64,000 nt of DNA from Aquabacter sp040755535 (GTDB lineage: Bacteria > Pseudomonadota > Alphaproteobacteria > Rhizobiales > Xanthobacteraceae): the NCBI GenBank assembly GCA_040755535.1, contig JBFMAV010000008.1:32065-96064 (forward strand), written 5' to 3'. Shown here one piece after another: positions 53,826 to 63,556 of this stretch. Within the stretch, counting starts at the first letter, position 1. Every line of letters begins with the position of its first letter. The notes below the pieces were generated by a model. The model had not been told where the DNA came from, made no database searches, and worked only from the letters and a program-made list of their open reading frames with translations. The position numbers and the translations under genes were made by a program.

Positions 53826-54176
53826 TTAGGATCTGGCCTCCTGCCAGTGAGGATAGGTGACATAGGCGGTCAGCGCGCCGTGCTCATGGGCCCGAATGGT
53901 CACGTCCGCGCCTCTGGGCATATGTATGATGTCGCCGGGGTCGGCCGTGACCGTGCCATCTGGGGTTGTGACGGAGAGCCGGCCTTCGAGGACGATCATC
54001 ACATCATCCACCGCCATGGTCTCCGAGAGGCCCTGACCCGGTCCATAGCGCCCGAACCCGATCGAAATCGGCGCGCCGTTGCGCTGATCCACCATATTGG
54101 CCACGAATACGTCTTCGGACTGTCCCGGGGACCGTTCGAAAGCGGCGTCGAGGGCACTGAAACGGGAAACTTTCAT
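53826..54176 (-). CDS. Small cupin-domain protein
   Basis: 116 residues. Single beta barrel: MVDQRNGAPISIGFGRYGPGQ, VDDVMIVLEGRLSVTT, DPGDIIHMPRGADVTIRAHEHGA. Resembles EutQ-like or ethanolamine-utilisation cupins, but the metal-site residues are only partly conserved. No neighbours give a pathway. Confidence 0.82.
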   Translation of the reverse strand: MKVSRFSALDAAFERSPGQSEDVFVANMVDQRNGAPISIGFGRYGPGQGLSETMAVDDVMIVLEGRLSVTTPDGTVTADPGDIIHMPRGADVTIRAHEHGALTAYVTYPHWQEARS

Positions 54177-54385
54177 GCCGTTTCTCCACTTGGCGCGGCG
54201 CAGGAGCCGTCCGCGCGGGGTGAGATCTGCGCCTTTAACGCCGCAGGACCGAACGAGGTCCGCGACCGTCGGTTCGTCCTGAAAAGTGTAAATCTTTGGC
54301 CTATCGAAATGAGGGCATTCTTTGCCATGCGCGGTTTGTTACCTTCATCCTCAATCGAATCTGCAAATTTGGATTGAGGGCGGCG

Positions 54386-57298
54386 ATGAGCATCGGGCGA
54401 TCGGCGGTAGCCGGAATGGGGCTATGCCTGTGCGTGCAGGCAGCTGGCGCGGCGGAACCGGGCTTTACGTACGAAACCCTCCAATTCAATGGCGGGAGCA
54501 CATTCTTCACCGGCATTCATGCGAACATCATCACCGGGAACTATGTGATCCCGGGCAGCACGAATACAGGCGGGTTGCTGTACAACATCTCCACCAAATC
54601 ATGGTCGGCCTTTCCCTACGCGACCGCGAACGGAGCCAATTATCCCGGCGCCGTCATTTCTTCGCCCTACGGCCCCGGCTTCGGTTCGCAGACCGGCATC
54701 CTTCGGGCCGTCGGCAGCTACCAGACCACCGCGTCTGCACCCTACGATATCGGCTATTTGTATGATGCCGCGGCGGCCCAGGGAGGGCAGCTTACCTCGC
54801 TGCAATATCCAAGCACCGCCGGTTCGCCGACCCTCTTCACAATCGCCCACAGCACCTTTGGCAACCAAGTGGTGGGCAATTACGACACACAGCTCGATAC
54901 CGGAAACGCCTTCATCTACGATATCCGTACCGGCACCTATACGACCAACAACAAGCCGGGCGCCATCAGCACCACGGCTTACGGCATTTGGGGCGACAAG
55001 ATTTCAGGCGGATATTTCGATGCCGCGCCCGGCGGGGGGCTGGCCCCGGAGCAAGGCTATATTTACGACAAGGTGACGGGCACCTTCACAACCTACAATC
55101 ACCCGGGAGCCGTCGCGACCCATTTCGAGGGCATCGTGGGTGCGGGACGGTCCGACGAATACAATCTCGTCGCCAACTGGGTCACGGCGGACGGCACCGT
55201 TCACCCGGCGGTGATGCATGTGGCGGCGGATGGGACCGTCACTTGGTACGAGATCGAGATCCCCGGCGACATCGTCTCCTCCAATTCCGCCTATGGCGAT
55301 CAGGTGGTCGGCATCATCCAGAATGGGACGGTGACCACCGCCTATCTCGCGACCATTCCGGGCATCTACAATCCGATCCGCAATGCCGGAGAAATCACCT
55401 CCAACACCGCGAACAGCGCCGCTTTGTCGGGCCGCAAGGGTGACGACATCGTCAACAGCGGCGTGATCCGCGTGAGCGGCAACAACGGCGTCGGCATTCA
55501 GGGCAATACTTATGGCGTCATCACGAATACAGGCACCGTCACCGCAAGCGGTGTCACGGGTGCGGCGGTGTTGATGCAAGGCGAATACGGGACGCTGCTC
55601 AATTCCGGCTTGCTCCAGGCATCGATTCAGGCGGACGCGCTGCGCACCGACCCGACGAGCTACGGCACCCAGATCGTGAATACGGGCGTGATCGATGGCC
55701 GTATCGCGGCGACGGCGGGCGCGGACAAGCGGTTCGAGAACAGCGGCTGGATCGGCGTGAGTGGCACCGGCGTATCGGTCACGCATCTCTTCAGCGGGCT
55801 CTTCGCGCAGACCTCGGCCGGCACGCTGTCGCTCCGCGTGGGCCCCACCGGTGCCGACGCCTTCGAGGTAACGGGAGTGGCCCGGCTCGCGGGGACGCTG
55901 GAGGTTCCCTTCCTGGTTCCCACCTTGTCCAACAGCTTCACTCTTCTGGCCGCCACCGACGGGTATACCGGCACCTTTGGCACGCTCTCCACGCCCGGCC
56001 TCTCCCGCTTCGTGAGCCCCTCGCTCTCCTATGGGAGCCGCTCCGTGGTGTTGAACCTCACCTCGCAGATCGCGCGCCAGCCGGGCCTCAATGCGAACCA
56101 GACGGCCGTCGCAACGGCGGTGGATTCCACCTTCAATTCCGGCGCAGCGGCGCAAGCCGGTCAGGCGCCGGCCGCCATCATGACCTCTCTGTACGGGGTC
56201 AGCCCGCAGCAGCTCCCCCTCGCCCTCAGCTCGCTTTCGGGAGAGGCCTATGCCAGCCAGCAGAGCGTGATGATCGGTGACAGCCTCTACAGCCGCGACG
56301 CGGTCATGAGCCGCATGCGCCAAGGGGCGTATGCCGGTGCCGCCGGGCCGCTGGCCGCCCTCGCTTATGGCGGCCCAGCCCTGGCGTCCGCCCCTGCGCC
56401 CGGCAGTGCCTCCGAGGCGCTCGCCTATGCGACCAAGGCGCCCGGCGCCGCTCCGGCGTCCGCGGGCACCACAACGGTGTGGGCGCAAGGGTTTGGCGGC
56501 TGGACCAATTATGATGGCAGCAGCGCGGCCTATGGCGTCGATTCCACCATCGGCGGCGTGATGACGGGTGCCGATATCCAGGTCGGCACCTGGCGCATTG
56601 GCGCGGCGCTCGGCTATTCCCAGTCCGGCGCCTCAGTGGCGGACCTGAATGCCTCGAGCACGGTCAATTCCATGCTGGTCGGCCTTTATGGCGGCACCAA
56701 TTTCGGGCCTGTCAGCCTGCGTCTCGGCGGGACCTATGCCTTCAACCAAGCGGACGGCAGCCGCACCGTCGCCCTGCCCGGCGTCCTTGAGATGGCGGAC
56801 GCCCAATATGACGGCGGCACCGGACAGCTGTTTGCCGAAGTGGGCTACGGCTTCGCGCTTCAGGGGATCGCGCTCGAGCCCTTCGCGGGGCTGGCCTATG
56901 TGCATCTGGACACCGACGGCTTCACGGAAACCGGCGCCTCGGGATCGGGCGTCACGGTCGGCTCCGCTTCGTCCAATGTGGGCTACGCGACTCTTGGCCT
57001 GCGCGCCGCGACGCTCCTCGCGCTCGGAAACGGAATGTCGCTCGCGCCGCATGCTTCGGCGGCTTGGCAATATGCCTTCGGGGACACCACGCCCACGAGC
57101 CAAGTGGCTCTCACCGCGCTGCCCACCGCGGCCTTCACGGTTTCCGGTGTGCCGCTGGCGGAGAACACCGCCCTGGTCGAGGCCGGCGTCGATCTGCTGA
57201 TCTCGCCCCAGGCGCGCATCGGCGCCTCTTATGTGGGTCAGTTCGCCGACAGCGTGACGGTCAATGCCTTTTCGGCAAACGTGACCTGGAGGTTCTGA
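54386..57298 (+). CDS. Autotransporter, paralogue of the protein at 24459
   Basis: 970 residues from ATG 54386 with GAGGG site. Signal peptide 1-22 (ends AAGAAEP). The passenger begins with the same FTGIHANIITGNYVIPG block as the other copy, with propeller-like repeats (VTGTFTTYNHPGAVATHFEGI), then beta-helix part (IVNSGVIRVSGNNGVGI). The linker EAYASQQSVMIGDSLYSRDA and the barrel ending TWRF are near identical to the paralogue. Type Va secretion; surface function unknown. A frame extension to 54296 is unsupported. Confidence 0.9.
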   Translation: MSIGRSAVAGMGLCLCVQAAGAAEPGFTYETLQFNGGSTFFTGIHANIITGNYVIPGSTNTGGLLYNISTKSWSAFPYATANGANYPGAVISSPYGPGFGSQTGILRAVGSYQTTASAPYDIGYLYDAAAAQGGQLTSLQYPSTAGSPTLFTIAHSTFGNQVVGNYDTQLDTGNAFIYDIRTGTYTTNNKPGAISTTAYGIWGDKISGGYFDAAPGGGLAPEQGYIYDKVTGTFTTYNHPGAVATHFEGIVGAGRSDEYNLVANWVTADGTVHPAVMHVAADGTVTWYEIEIPGDIVSSNSAYGDQVVGIIQNGTVTTAYLATIPGIYNPIRNAGEITSNTANSAALSGRKGDDIVNSGVIRVSGNNGVGIQGNTYGVITNTGTVTASGVTGAAVLMQGEYGTLLNSGLLQASIQADALRTDPTSYGTQIVNTGVIDGRIAATAGADKRFENSGWIGVSGTGVSVTHLFSGLFAQTSAGTLSLRVGPTGADAFEVTGVARLAGTLEVPFLVPTLSNSFTLLAATDGYTGTFGTLSTPGLSRFVSPSLSYGSRSVVLNLTSQIARQPGLNANQTAVATAVDSTFNSGAAAQAGQAPAAIMTSLYGVSPQQLPLALSSLSGEAYASQQSVMIGDSLYSRDAVMSRMRQGAYAGAAGPLAALAYGGPALASAPAPGSASEALAYATKAPGAAPASAGTTTVWAQGFGGWTNYDGSSAAYGVDSTIGGVMTGADIQVGTWRIGAALGYSQSGASVADLNASSTVNSMLVGLYGGTNFGPVSLRLGGTYAFNQADGSRTVALPGVLEMADAQYDGGTGQLFAEVGYGFALQGIALEPFAGLAYVHLDTDGFTETGASGSGVTVGSASSNVGYATLGLRAATLLALGNGMSLAPHASAAWQYAFGDTTPTSQVALTALPTAAFTVSGVPLAENTALVEAGVDLLISPQARIGASYVGQFADSVTVNAFSANVTWRF

Positions 57299-57328
57299 GC
57301 CTGGCGTCGGCGGGGCGCGGAGGAACGA

Positions 57329-58297
57329 TCACTTCAGCAGGACCTGGATATCCTGGTCCTGCCCCGCCTCCACTTTGAATTCCCGGCTGAAGGTGCGCCC
57401 GTCATTGCGCGCGAAGGCGACATAATCGCCTTCCGTGAGTACGAATTGCGGAAACGCTCCGATGGACTCTTTGATGGTGTCGCCGCCGGGCGTGGTCACC
57501 GTCCATTGGGTATCGGCCAATGCCTCGCCCCCGGTAATTTTAACCAGCTTGAGCGTGACTTGCGCGGCGCGATGATGGACCGTGGCGTCGGTGAGCTTGC
57601 CCGGCTGCACGGTCACGTCCGCGCGCACCACAGCATTGGCGTCGCCATAAGCGGAAACCACGTGGTAGGTGCCTTCCGGCAGCAGAACCACCTCTCCTGC
57701 GTTGGCGCCGCGATAATAAGGCTGGCTCGATGCCCGGCCCTGGAGGAATGACCCCTCGAAGATGTCGAAGGTGACTTTCTGTGCCGGAATGGGCTTGTCC
57801 ACGACGTCCGCCGACAGACGCAAGCCGCCGGCGGGCAGGGGAAAGGCCTCCCGCCGCGATGTGCTTCCCATGACCACCCTTTGGGCGATGCTGGCGAAAC
57901 CGTAGCTCGCATGCACCACATACCCGCCGGGGTTGAGAAAGAAGACGGGGAACGCATCGGTGCTTTCCGCCACAAGCGGGAATGCGCCCGACGCTTCCGG
58001 CGTATCGGCGAAGACGCGCCAGGACAGGCCGCGGGTGATCGGAGCGCCATCCGCGCCGAAGCGGGCATAGGCGCCGAGCGCCACCTTGCCGGCCGGAGGC
58101 TGAGGCAGTACCGCATGGGGCTCGCGCGCATTGCCGGGCGCGGCGCGGCCGGGCGGGGGGCCGAAACTGTCCGCGGGCACCGGCGGCACGCCGAGCGGCT
58201 GGAGGCCCTGCGCGAAGGCCGGGGGCGCGGCCAGAACGGCGGCACAGAGATAAAGGCCGAGCGTGAGGAGCGAAAGGAGCGGGGCTTTGGCGCGCAT
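57329..58297 (-). CDS. Secreted protein of unknown function
   Basis: 322 residues from ATG 58297; a GTG three codons earlier is possible. Signal peptide up to AFAQ. Repeated carboxypeptidase-like beta-sandwich units are suggested by DAFPVFFLNPGGYVVHASYG, LPEGTYHVVSAYGDAN and LTEGDYVAFARNDG, three copies of an LxPGxYxVxAxxG-type turn at about 110, 210 and 295. This is reminiscent of PEGA or prealbumin-like surface repeats. Periplasmic role unknown. Confidence 0.75.
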   Translation of the reverse strand: MRAKAPLLSLLTLGLYLCAAVLAAPPAFAQGLQPLGVPPVPADSFGPPPGRAAPGNAREPHAVLPQPPAGKVALGAYARFGADGAPITRGLSWRVFADTPEASGAFPLVAESTDAFPVFFLNPGGYVVHASYGFASIAQRVVMGSTSRREAFPLPAGGLRLSADVVDKPIPAQKVTFDIFEGSFLQGRASSQPYYRGANAGEVVLLPEGTYHVVSAYGDANAVVRADVTVQPGKLTDATVHHRAAQVTLKLVKITGGEALADTQWTVTTPGGDTIKESIGAFPQFVLTEGDYVAFARNDGRTFSREFKVEAGQDQDIQVLLK

Positions 58298-58490
58298 GCG
58301 CCTCACGTGCCCCGAAACCTGGGCGGTTTCAAGTCATGGGCGCGGTCGCCTGCACCCGCGCAGGGCCGCGCCGTTGAGCCATAATTGTTTGAATTCACAG
58401 GTGTTTGCCGCGCGCTAGGCCGTTTCGCTGCAACATGCTAAACGAAGCCGAAAGCGGCGGGAGGATCCCCGCCCGATCTGCTGGTTTGCC

Positions 58491-59054
58491 ATGCCCGATG
58501 CCCTCGACCTCCTGCTGACGCGCCGCTCCACCCGCATCCTGGATTTCGCCGAGCCCGGGCCGGATGCGCGGCAATTGGAAACCCTCCTCACCATTGCCGC
58601 GCGCGTGCCCGACCACGGCAAGCTCGCACCCTGGCGTTTCATCGTCCTTCAGGGCGAGGGCCGCACGCGAGCCGGTGCCGCGCTCGCGCAGGTGCTGGCT
58701 GCGAAGGATCCCGCAGCCGGAGAGAAACGGATCGGTGAGGAGCTCAAGCGGTTCGAGCGCGCGCCGCTGGTGCTCATCGTCGTGTCGCGGGCGGCACCCC
58801 ATGTGAAAATTCCCGAATTCGAGCAGATTCTCTCATCCGCCGCCTGCGCGCAGAACCTGCTGATCGGCGCTGCGGCCCTTGGTTTCGGCGCAACCTGGCT
58901 GACTGAATGGGCGGCCTATGATGCGCAGGCGCGCGCCGCGCTCGGCCTCTCGGAAGAGGAGCGCATCACCGGCTTCGTCTATGTGGGCACCGCGTTGCAG
59001 AAGCTTGAGGATCGCCCCCGGCCCGCGCTCGACGCGGTCGTGACCTACTTCTGA
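58491..59054 (+). CDS. Nitroreductase family protein (YdjA-like)
   Basis: 187 residues. FMN-binding pattern TRRSTRILDFAEPG, VPDHGKLAPWRFIV, and SSAACAQNLLIGAAALGFGATWLTEW. Small, dimeric NAD(P)H-dependent FMN enzymes reduce nitroaromatics or quinones. Short family form, start ATG. The RgpF-type gene follows 9 bp downstream, but a shared function is not obvious. Confidence 0.9.
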   Translation: MPDALDLLLTRRSTRILDFAEPGPDARQLETLLTIAARVPDHGKLAPWRFIVLQGEGRTRAGAALAQVLAAKDPAAGEKRIGEELKRFERAPLVLIVVSRAAPHVKIPEFEQILSSAACAQNLLIGAAALGFGATWLTEWAAYDAQARAALGLSEEERITGFVYVGTALQKLEDRPRPALDAVVTYF

Positions 59055-59063
59055 GCGCCGTCC

Positions 59064-60068
59064 ATGGCGGCCGGACACGTCTCTCCCGGGCGCGGACGCC
59101 GCTCCTTTTCGTCTCGGCTCGCCATTGCCAAGCAGTTCCTCGCGGCCGCAGGCGCCGTCCTTGCCGGACGCAATCCGGCGCGCCGGGTGCGCTCGGCCCT
59201 CCGGCGGCTGGCGGGCGCACCCTCCGCCCCGTCTGCGGCGCGCCGGGAGGCTCCCGCGTTGCGCTGCCTGCGCGGTGCCCCGCTGGACGTCGCCGGGCCA
59301 ATCTGTCTGTTCGTGGCTTATGCGCCCGACGGCCGGTTGTTCGACCACACGGTGCGGTATTGCGCGGACCTGCGCCGGGGCGGATTGGGGCTGGTGCTCG
59401 TCGTCATCACCGACCGGCCCGATCTGGAGTGCCGAGACCCGGGGCAAGAGGCGGCAGACACGGTCCTGGTCCGCGAAAACCAAGGCTATGACTTCGCGGC
59501 CTGGGCGGATGCCTTGCGCTTCATGCCGGAGATCTGGCAGGCGCCGGAACTCTGGTTCGCCAATGACAGCGTCTATCATTCGCCCCGGCTGCTGGCGTCC
59601 ATGATTGCCCGCGTGCGGGCAAGCCGCGCGGACATTGTAGCGGCCACGGCCAGCACCGAAGTCGCGCCTCATTTCCAGAGCTATTTCTTTGCCCTCAAGG
59701 CCACGCCGGACCGTCGCCTGCCGGCGCGAAACTTCTGGGACGGCGTGTCCGTCCTGGAGGACAAGCTCCAGGTGATCCGTGACTACGAGGTGCGCCAGAA
59801 ATCGGTCCTGGAGGCCGGCGGTCTCACCCTTGAGGTGCTGTACCCTTTGCCGCCGGACCCGCGCAATCATCTCCAGGAACGCTGGCGGGCGCTGTTGGAC
59901 GCGGGGTTTCCCTTCGTGAAGATCGAGCTTCTGCGGGACAATCCGCACCGCGTGGATCTTGGCGGTTGGCGTGACCTGCTGGACGCGCACGGCTTTGACA
60001 CGGCGCAGGTCGCCTTCCATCTCGGCGCGCGCGCCTCCGGGGCGGCGGCGCTCATGGAAGTGCGGTAA
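59064..60068 (+). CDS. RgpF-like rhamnan synthesis protein
   Basis: 334 residues. Core motifs FVAYAPDGRLFDHTVRYCADL, VRENQGYDFAAWADAL and LWFANDSVYHS match PF05045 (RgpF), which adds side-chain sugars or phosphosugars to rhamnan-type polysaccharides. Residues 1-70 are Ala/Arg-rich and variable. Together with AlgX/J-like and MBOAT genes on the other strand it suggests a surface glycan locus; inference. Confidence 0.82.
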   Translation: MAAGHVSPGRGRRSFSSRLAIAKQFLAAAGAVLAGRNPARRVRSALRRLAGAPSAPSAARREAPALRCLRGAPLDVAGPICLFVAYAPDGRLFDHTVRYCADLRRGGLGLVLVVITDRPDLECRDPGQEAADTVLVRENQGYDFAAWADALRFMPEIWQAPELWFANDSVYHSPRLLASMIARVRASRADIVAATASTEVAPHFQSYFFALKATPDRRLPARNFWDGVSVLEDKLQVIRDYEVRQKSVLEAGGLTLEVLYPLPPDPRNHLQERWRALLDAGFPFVKIELLRDNPHRVDLGGWRDLLDAHGFDTAQVAFHLGARASGAAALMEVR

Positions 60069-60094
60069 GGCGTCGCTCGACCGGACCAAGGTCG

Positions 60095-61192
60095 TCAAGG
60101 CATGCCGATCGGCAGGCCCTTACAGGGCAGCGACCGCTCGGTCGGGGCGTAGATGACGATGTCCGGCTTGAAAGTCTGGATGGCGTTCCATTCGAACTTG
60201 CACGCATTGTTGTGCATCCAGCCGAAGCGGCTGGCCCGTGCTTCCAGATAGCGCCGCCAATAATGCTGGGTGAAGCTGTCGCCGATCACCAGGATGCTCG
60301 GCCCGCCGTGCCCGGTGGAAAAGGCGAAGGGCTGAAACGGATCGCTGGCCGGCTTTTCCGGGACCGCGCCGCGAAGGGGCGTGAGCTTGGCGCGGGGGTC
60401 GGGATAGCGCACGCCATAATCCCTGTCGCCCGTTTGGCTGGCCTCGCCCAGGTAGCGGGCGAGATCCCCCGTCGGCGCATGGGTGAGCGGTCCGAGCGCG
60501 TCGTCTTCCGGGATCGTCAGGTCCGGCCTGCCTGCGGCCACCATGGCCGCGTTGAATGCGATGAGCGCCCCACGCTGGTTCCAATGGCTGTCGGTGCGCA
60601 TGTAAATGGGGCCGTCTTTCGCCGCTGCCGTGAAGGGGGGACGAAGATCGACGAAGGTGATGCCGCGCCGCCTCAGGTCCTCGGCAACGAGGTCGAGTTC
60701 CGTCGGTTTGCGCATCTGGGCTTCCGCCCAGTCCGGCAGCTTGCTTGCCAGTGCCGTGGCATTGTTGGGCGGCGACGTGACGACCAGCTTGGCGCCCTGC
60801 GCCTTCAAGGCGGCGTCGAATTTTTCCAGCACGTCGCCGAAGGTGCGCAGCGGGGCTTCGCGCACCAACAGGCCGAGCGACTGCTCCAGCGACTTGTCGC
60901 CCGTGTAGAACAATTGGCCATCATCCCCGATCACCAGCGGGCGTGCGCGCGTGGAATGGAAGGCCCGCGCATAGGCTCCGTTGGCCGCCATGATGGCGCC
61001 GCGAAACCCGAAGTGGGCGTTGATGTAGGGATCGAGCCGCTCACCGGCGCGTTCCCACCAGCGTTCCGCCGGGGCCACGGCGGGGCGCACCGGGCCGGGC
61101 AGGTCCGGCAGCACATGGCCGAGCATGGGCAGGAACAGGATGGCGGTGAAGAGAAAGCACCACCAGCGGCGATAGGCGAGCAGCAGCGGCAT
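60095..61192 (-). CDS. AlgX/AlgJ-like SGNH acetyltransferase/esterase
   Basis: 365 residues from ATG 61192. One N-terminal span (CFLFTAILFLPMLGHVLP) anchors the protein, with catalytic domain outside. Asp201-Ser-His203-Trp (DSHW) and nucleophile Ser306 (VIGDSFTQ) form the SGNH triad used by alginate O-acetylation proteins AlgX/AlgJ. It starts 5 bp after the MBOAT stop, its expected acetyl donor partner. Confidence 0.85.
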   Translation of the reverse strand: MPLLLAYRRWWCFLFTAILFLPMLGHVLPDLPGPVRPAVAPAERWWERAGERLDPYINAHFGFRGAIMAANGAYARAFHSTRARPLVIGDDGQLFYTGDKSLEQSLGLLVREAPLRTFGDVLEKFDAALKAQGAKLVVTSPPNNATALASKLPDWAEAQMRKPTELDLVAEDLRRRGITFVDLRPPFTAAAKDGPIYMRTDSHWNQRGALIAFNAAMVAAGRPDLTIPEDDALGPLTHAPTGDLARYLGEASQTGDRDYGVRYPDPRAKLTPLRGAVPEKPASDPFQPFAFSTGHGGPSILVIGDSFTQHYWRRYLEARASRFGWMHNNACKFEWNAIQTFKPDIVIYAPTERSLPCKGLPIGMP

Positions 61193-61197
61193 GGCGG

Positions 61198-62613
61198 CTA
61201 GAACCGGAAATAGAGGAAGGGGCTGTAATTGGCCGCTCCCACCGTCATGATGCACAGCGCGAACAGCAGCAGGATAACGACGCTATCCACCGCGCCATAG
61301 ATCGCACGCCGCACGGCCGGGGCGGTGCGCCCGCCCTTCGGCTGGGGCAGGCCCCACATGGCCAGCGGCCAGCCGAGGATCAAGACGCCGATGGTGATGG
61401 GCTGGAGCGCGGTCATGAGCGAGGTGTCGATGGGGCCGAAGCCGTTGAGTCCCACAAGGCCCGCGAACAACTCATGGGCGTCGTCCAGCGTCACGGCTCG
61501 AAACCACACCCAGCCGGACAGGAAGACCGCGAACACATAGGCATGGCGCAGCACGCGGGGGGCGGCCTTTAGCCATCCGCCGAACCGGGTGCGTTCCAGC
61601 ACCAGGAAGAAGCCGTGATGGGCGCCCCAGATGAGAAAGGTCCAGGCGGCCCCGTGCCATAGGCCGCAGAGCAGGAAGACGGTCCATAGATTGACCGCTG
61701 TGTGAAGGTGTCCGTGGCGATTTCCACCAAGCGGAATATAGACATAGTCGCGAAACCAACTGGACAGGCTCATGTGCCAGCGGCGCCAGAAGTCCGCCAC
61801 CGACAGCGCGCCATAGGGCAGGTTGAAGTTGCGCGGAAACTTCAGGCCCATGGCGAGGGCAAGGCCGATGGCCATGTTGGAATAGCCGCCGAAATCGAAA
61901 TAGATCTGGAGCGCATAGGCCAGCAGGCCGAGCCAGGCGGTGACGAAGGTGGGCGTGTCCACCTGGTCGAAGACCATGGTGGCGACGGGCGCCACTTCAT
62001 CCGCGATCAGCACCTTCCAGGATAGGCCGATGACGAAAATCCGCAGCCCCGCCGAGACCCGGCCCATGGTGGTGCGCCGGTCGCGGATGCGGTTGGCGAT
62101 GGTGGAGTAACGGACGATCGGCCCCGCCACCAATTGCGGGAACATGGTGATATAGACGGCAATCTCTTCCAGCCGGCCGTTTGCCTTTGCCCGTCCGCGA
62201 TACACGTCCACCAGATAGGAAATGGCGTGGAAGGTGAAGAAGGAGATGCCGAGCGGCCACTCGGGATGGACGACCGGAATGTCGAGCCCGTCCGGCAGGA
62301 GCAGATTGATGTTCTCCGCCAGGAAGCCGGCATATTTGAAGAAGATGAGCCCGGCGAGGTTGAGCGCGACCGCAAGCCAAAGGGCGCCGAGACGGCGCCC
62401 CGGAGGGCGTGAGCCGATGAGCAAGGCCAGGGCGTAATTGCCGACCATCGAGACGCAAAGCAGCGCAAGGTTCCACAATCCCCCCCAGGCATAGAACGCC
62501 AGGGAAAAAACCAGCAGGACGAGATTGCGCGCCCGCGTACCCGGAGTCGCGAAGTAAGCGACCAGGAAAATCGGCAGGAAATAATAGAGGAAGGTGACGG
62601 AGGAAAAGACCAT
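61198..62613 (-). CDS. MBOAT-family O-acyltransferase (AlgI-like)
   Basis: 471 residues, about 11 spans. Catalytic His320 in LWHGAAWTF with WGAHHG at 332-333, and DFWRRWHMSLSSWFRDYVYIPLGG, all AlgI hallmarks. Moves acetyl groups across the membrane to be placed on a polysaccharide by the SGNH partner. Ends directly before the AlgX/J-like gene; preceded by 30 bp from nadK. Confidence 0.92.
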   Translation of the reverse strand: MVFSSVTFLYYFLPIFLVAYFATPGTRARNLVLLVFSLAFYAWGGLWNLALLCVSMVGNYALALLIGSRPPGRRLGALWLAVALNLAGLIFFKYAGFLAENINLLLPDGLDIPVVHPEWPLGISFFTFHAISYLVDVYRGRAKANGRLEEIAVYITMFPQLVAGPIVRYSTIANRIRDRRTTMGRVSAGLRIFVIGLSWKVLIADEVAPVATMVFDQVDTPTFVTAWLGLLAYALQIYFDFGGYSNMAIGLALAMGLKFPRNFNLPYGALSVADFWRRWHMSLSSWFRDYVYIPLGGNRHGHLHTAVNLWTVFLLCGLWHGAAWTFLIWGAHHGFFLVLERTRFGGWLKAAPRVLRHAYVFAVFLSGWVWFRAVTLDDAHELFAGLVGLNGFGPIDTSLMTALQPITIGVLILGWPLAMWGLPQPKGGRTAPAVRRAIYGAVDSVVILLLFALCIMTVGAANYSPFLYFRF

Positions 62614-62643
62614 GGAGCGGTGTCGCGCGGGTTCTACCCGCCC

Positions 62644-63426
62644 TCAATAAACGAACTGCTCGCGCAGGATGCGTTCTTCCAGACCATGGTCGGGATCGAA
62701 GAGCATGGCGGAGGAACAGGAGGCGTCAAGGGCGGCGGACACGCTGACAACGTTGCGCACCTCCGAATGGTCGGCCACCGCGCTCATGGGGCGCTTCACC
62801 GGTTCCAGCACCTCGATCGCGATGCGCGCCTTGTCCGGCACGAGCGCGCCGCGCCACCGGCGGGGGCGGAAGGGCGAAATGGGGGTCAGCGCCAGAAGCG
62901 GGGTGCCGAGCGGCAGGATGGGGCCGTGGGCCGAGAGATTATACGCGGTTGAACCGGCGGGTGTCGCGACGATGATCCCGTCGCAAATCAGCTCTTCGAG
63001 GCGCTCGCGCCCGTCGATGCTGACGCGCAGCTTGCCGGCCTGATAAGTCTGTCGGAACAATGCGACCTCGTTGAAGGCATGCGCGCGGTGGCGCGTGCCG
63101 GCCTGGTCCACCGTCTCCATCACAAGCGGGTGAATCTTCACCTGGATGGCGGCGGCGAGGCGTTCGCGGAGATTGTCCTCGCGATAGGTGTTCATCAGGA
63201 AGCCGACCGAGCCGCGATGCATGCCGTAAATGGGAATGCCGCGCCCGCGCACTTGGTGAAGGGTCTGGAGCATCATGCCGTCGCCGCCCAAAGCGACGAT
63301 CACCTGCGCGTCCTGTTCGGACGCTTCGCCATAAAGCTCCGCAAGGCGGGTCCTGGCCGACTCCGCCTCGGGCGTGGCGGCCGCGGTGAAGGCGATCTTC
63401 TGAAAAAGCGTCTCGGCTCCGCTCAT
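62644..63426 (-). CDS. nadK: NAD kinase
   Basis: 260 residues. GGDG at 47-50 (VALGGDGMMLQT), GSVGFLMN, and ATPAGSTAYNLSAHGPILPL. Phosphorylates NAD to NADP. Length is normal for alphaproteobacteria. Together with nadE at 11108 the window covers the last two NAD(P) steps, but 50 kb apart. Ends 30 bp before the MBOAT start. Confidence 0.95.
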   Translation of the reverse strand: MSGAETLFQKIAFTAAATPEAESARTRLAELYGEASEQDAQVIVALGGDGMMLQTLHQVRGRGIPIYGMHRGSVGFLMNTYREDNLRERLAAAIQVKIHPLVMETVDQAGTRHRAHAFNEVALFRQTYQAGKLRVSIDGRERLEELICDGIIVATPAGSTAYNLSAHGPILPLGTPLLALTPISPFRPRRWRGALVPDKARIAIEVLEPVKRPMSAVADHSEVRNVVSVSAALDASCSSAMLFDPDHGLEERILREQFVY

Positions 63427-63556
63427 CGGCCAGCCGCGACGGCGGCTCCCCTCTCCGCGCCGAACGCGGCGCCTTGTCTAACTATCGGTCCGCCCGTGCC
63501 TTGTCGAGGCGCCGCGGCCACCCCATTCTCCCTTCGCATCAAGGCGGGAGGGCAGC

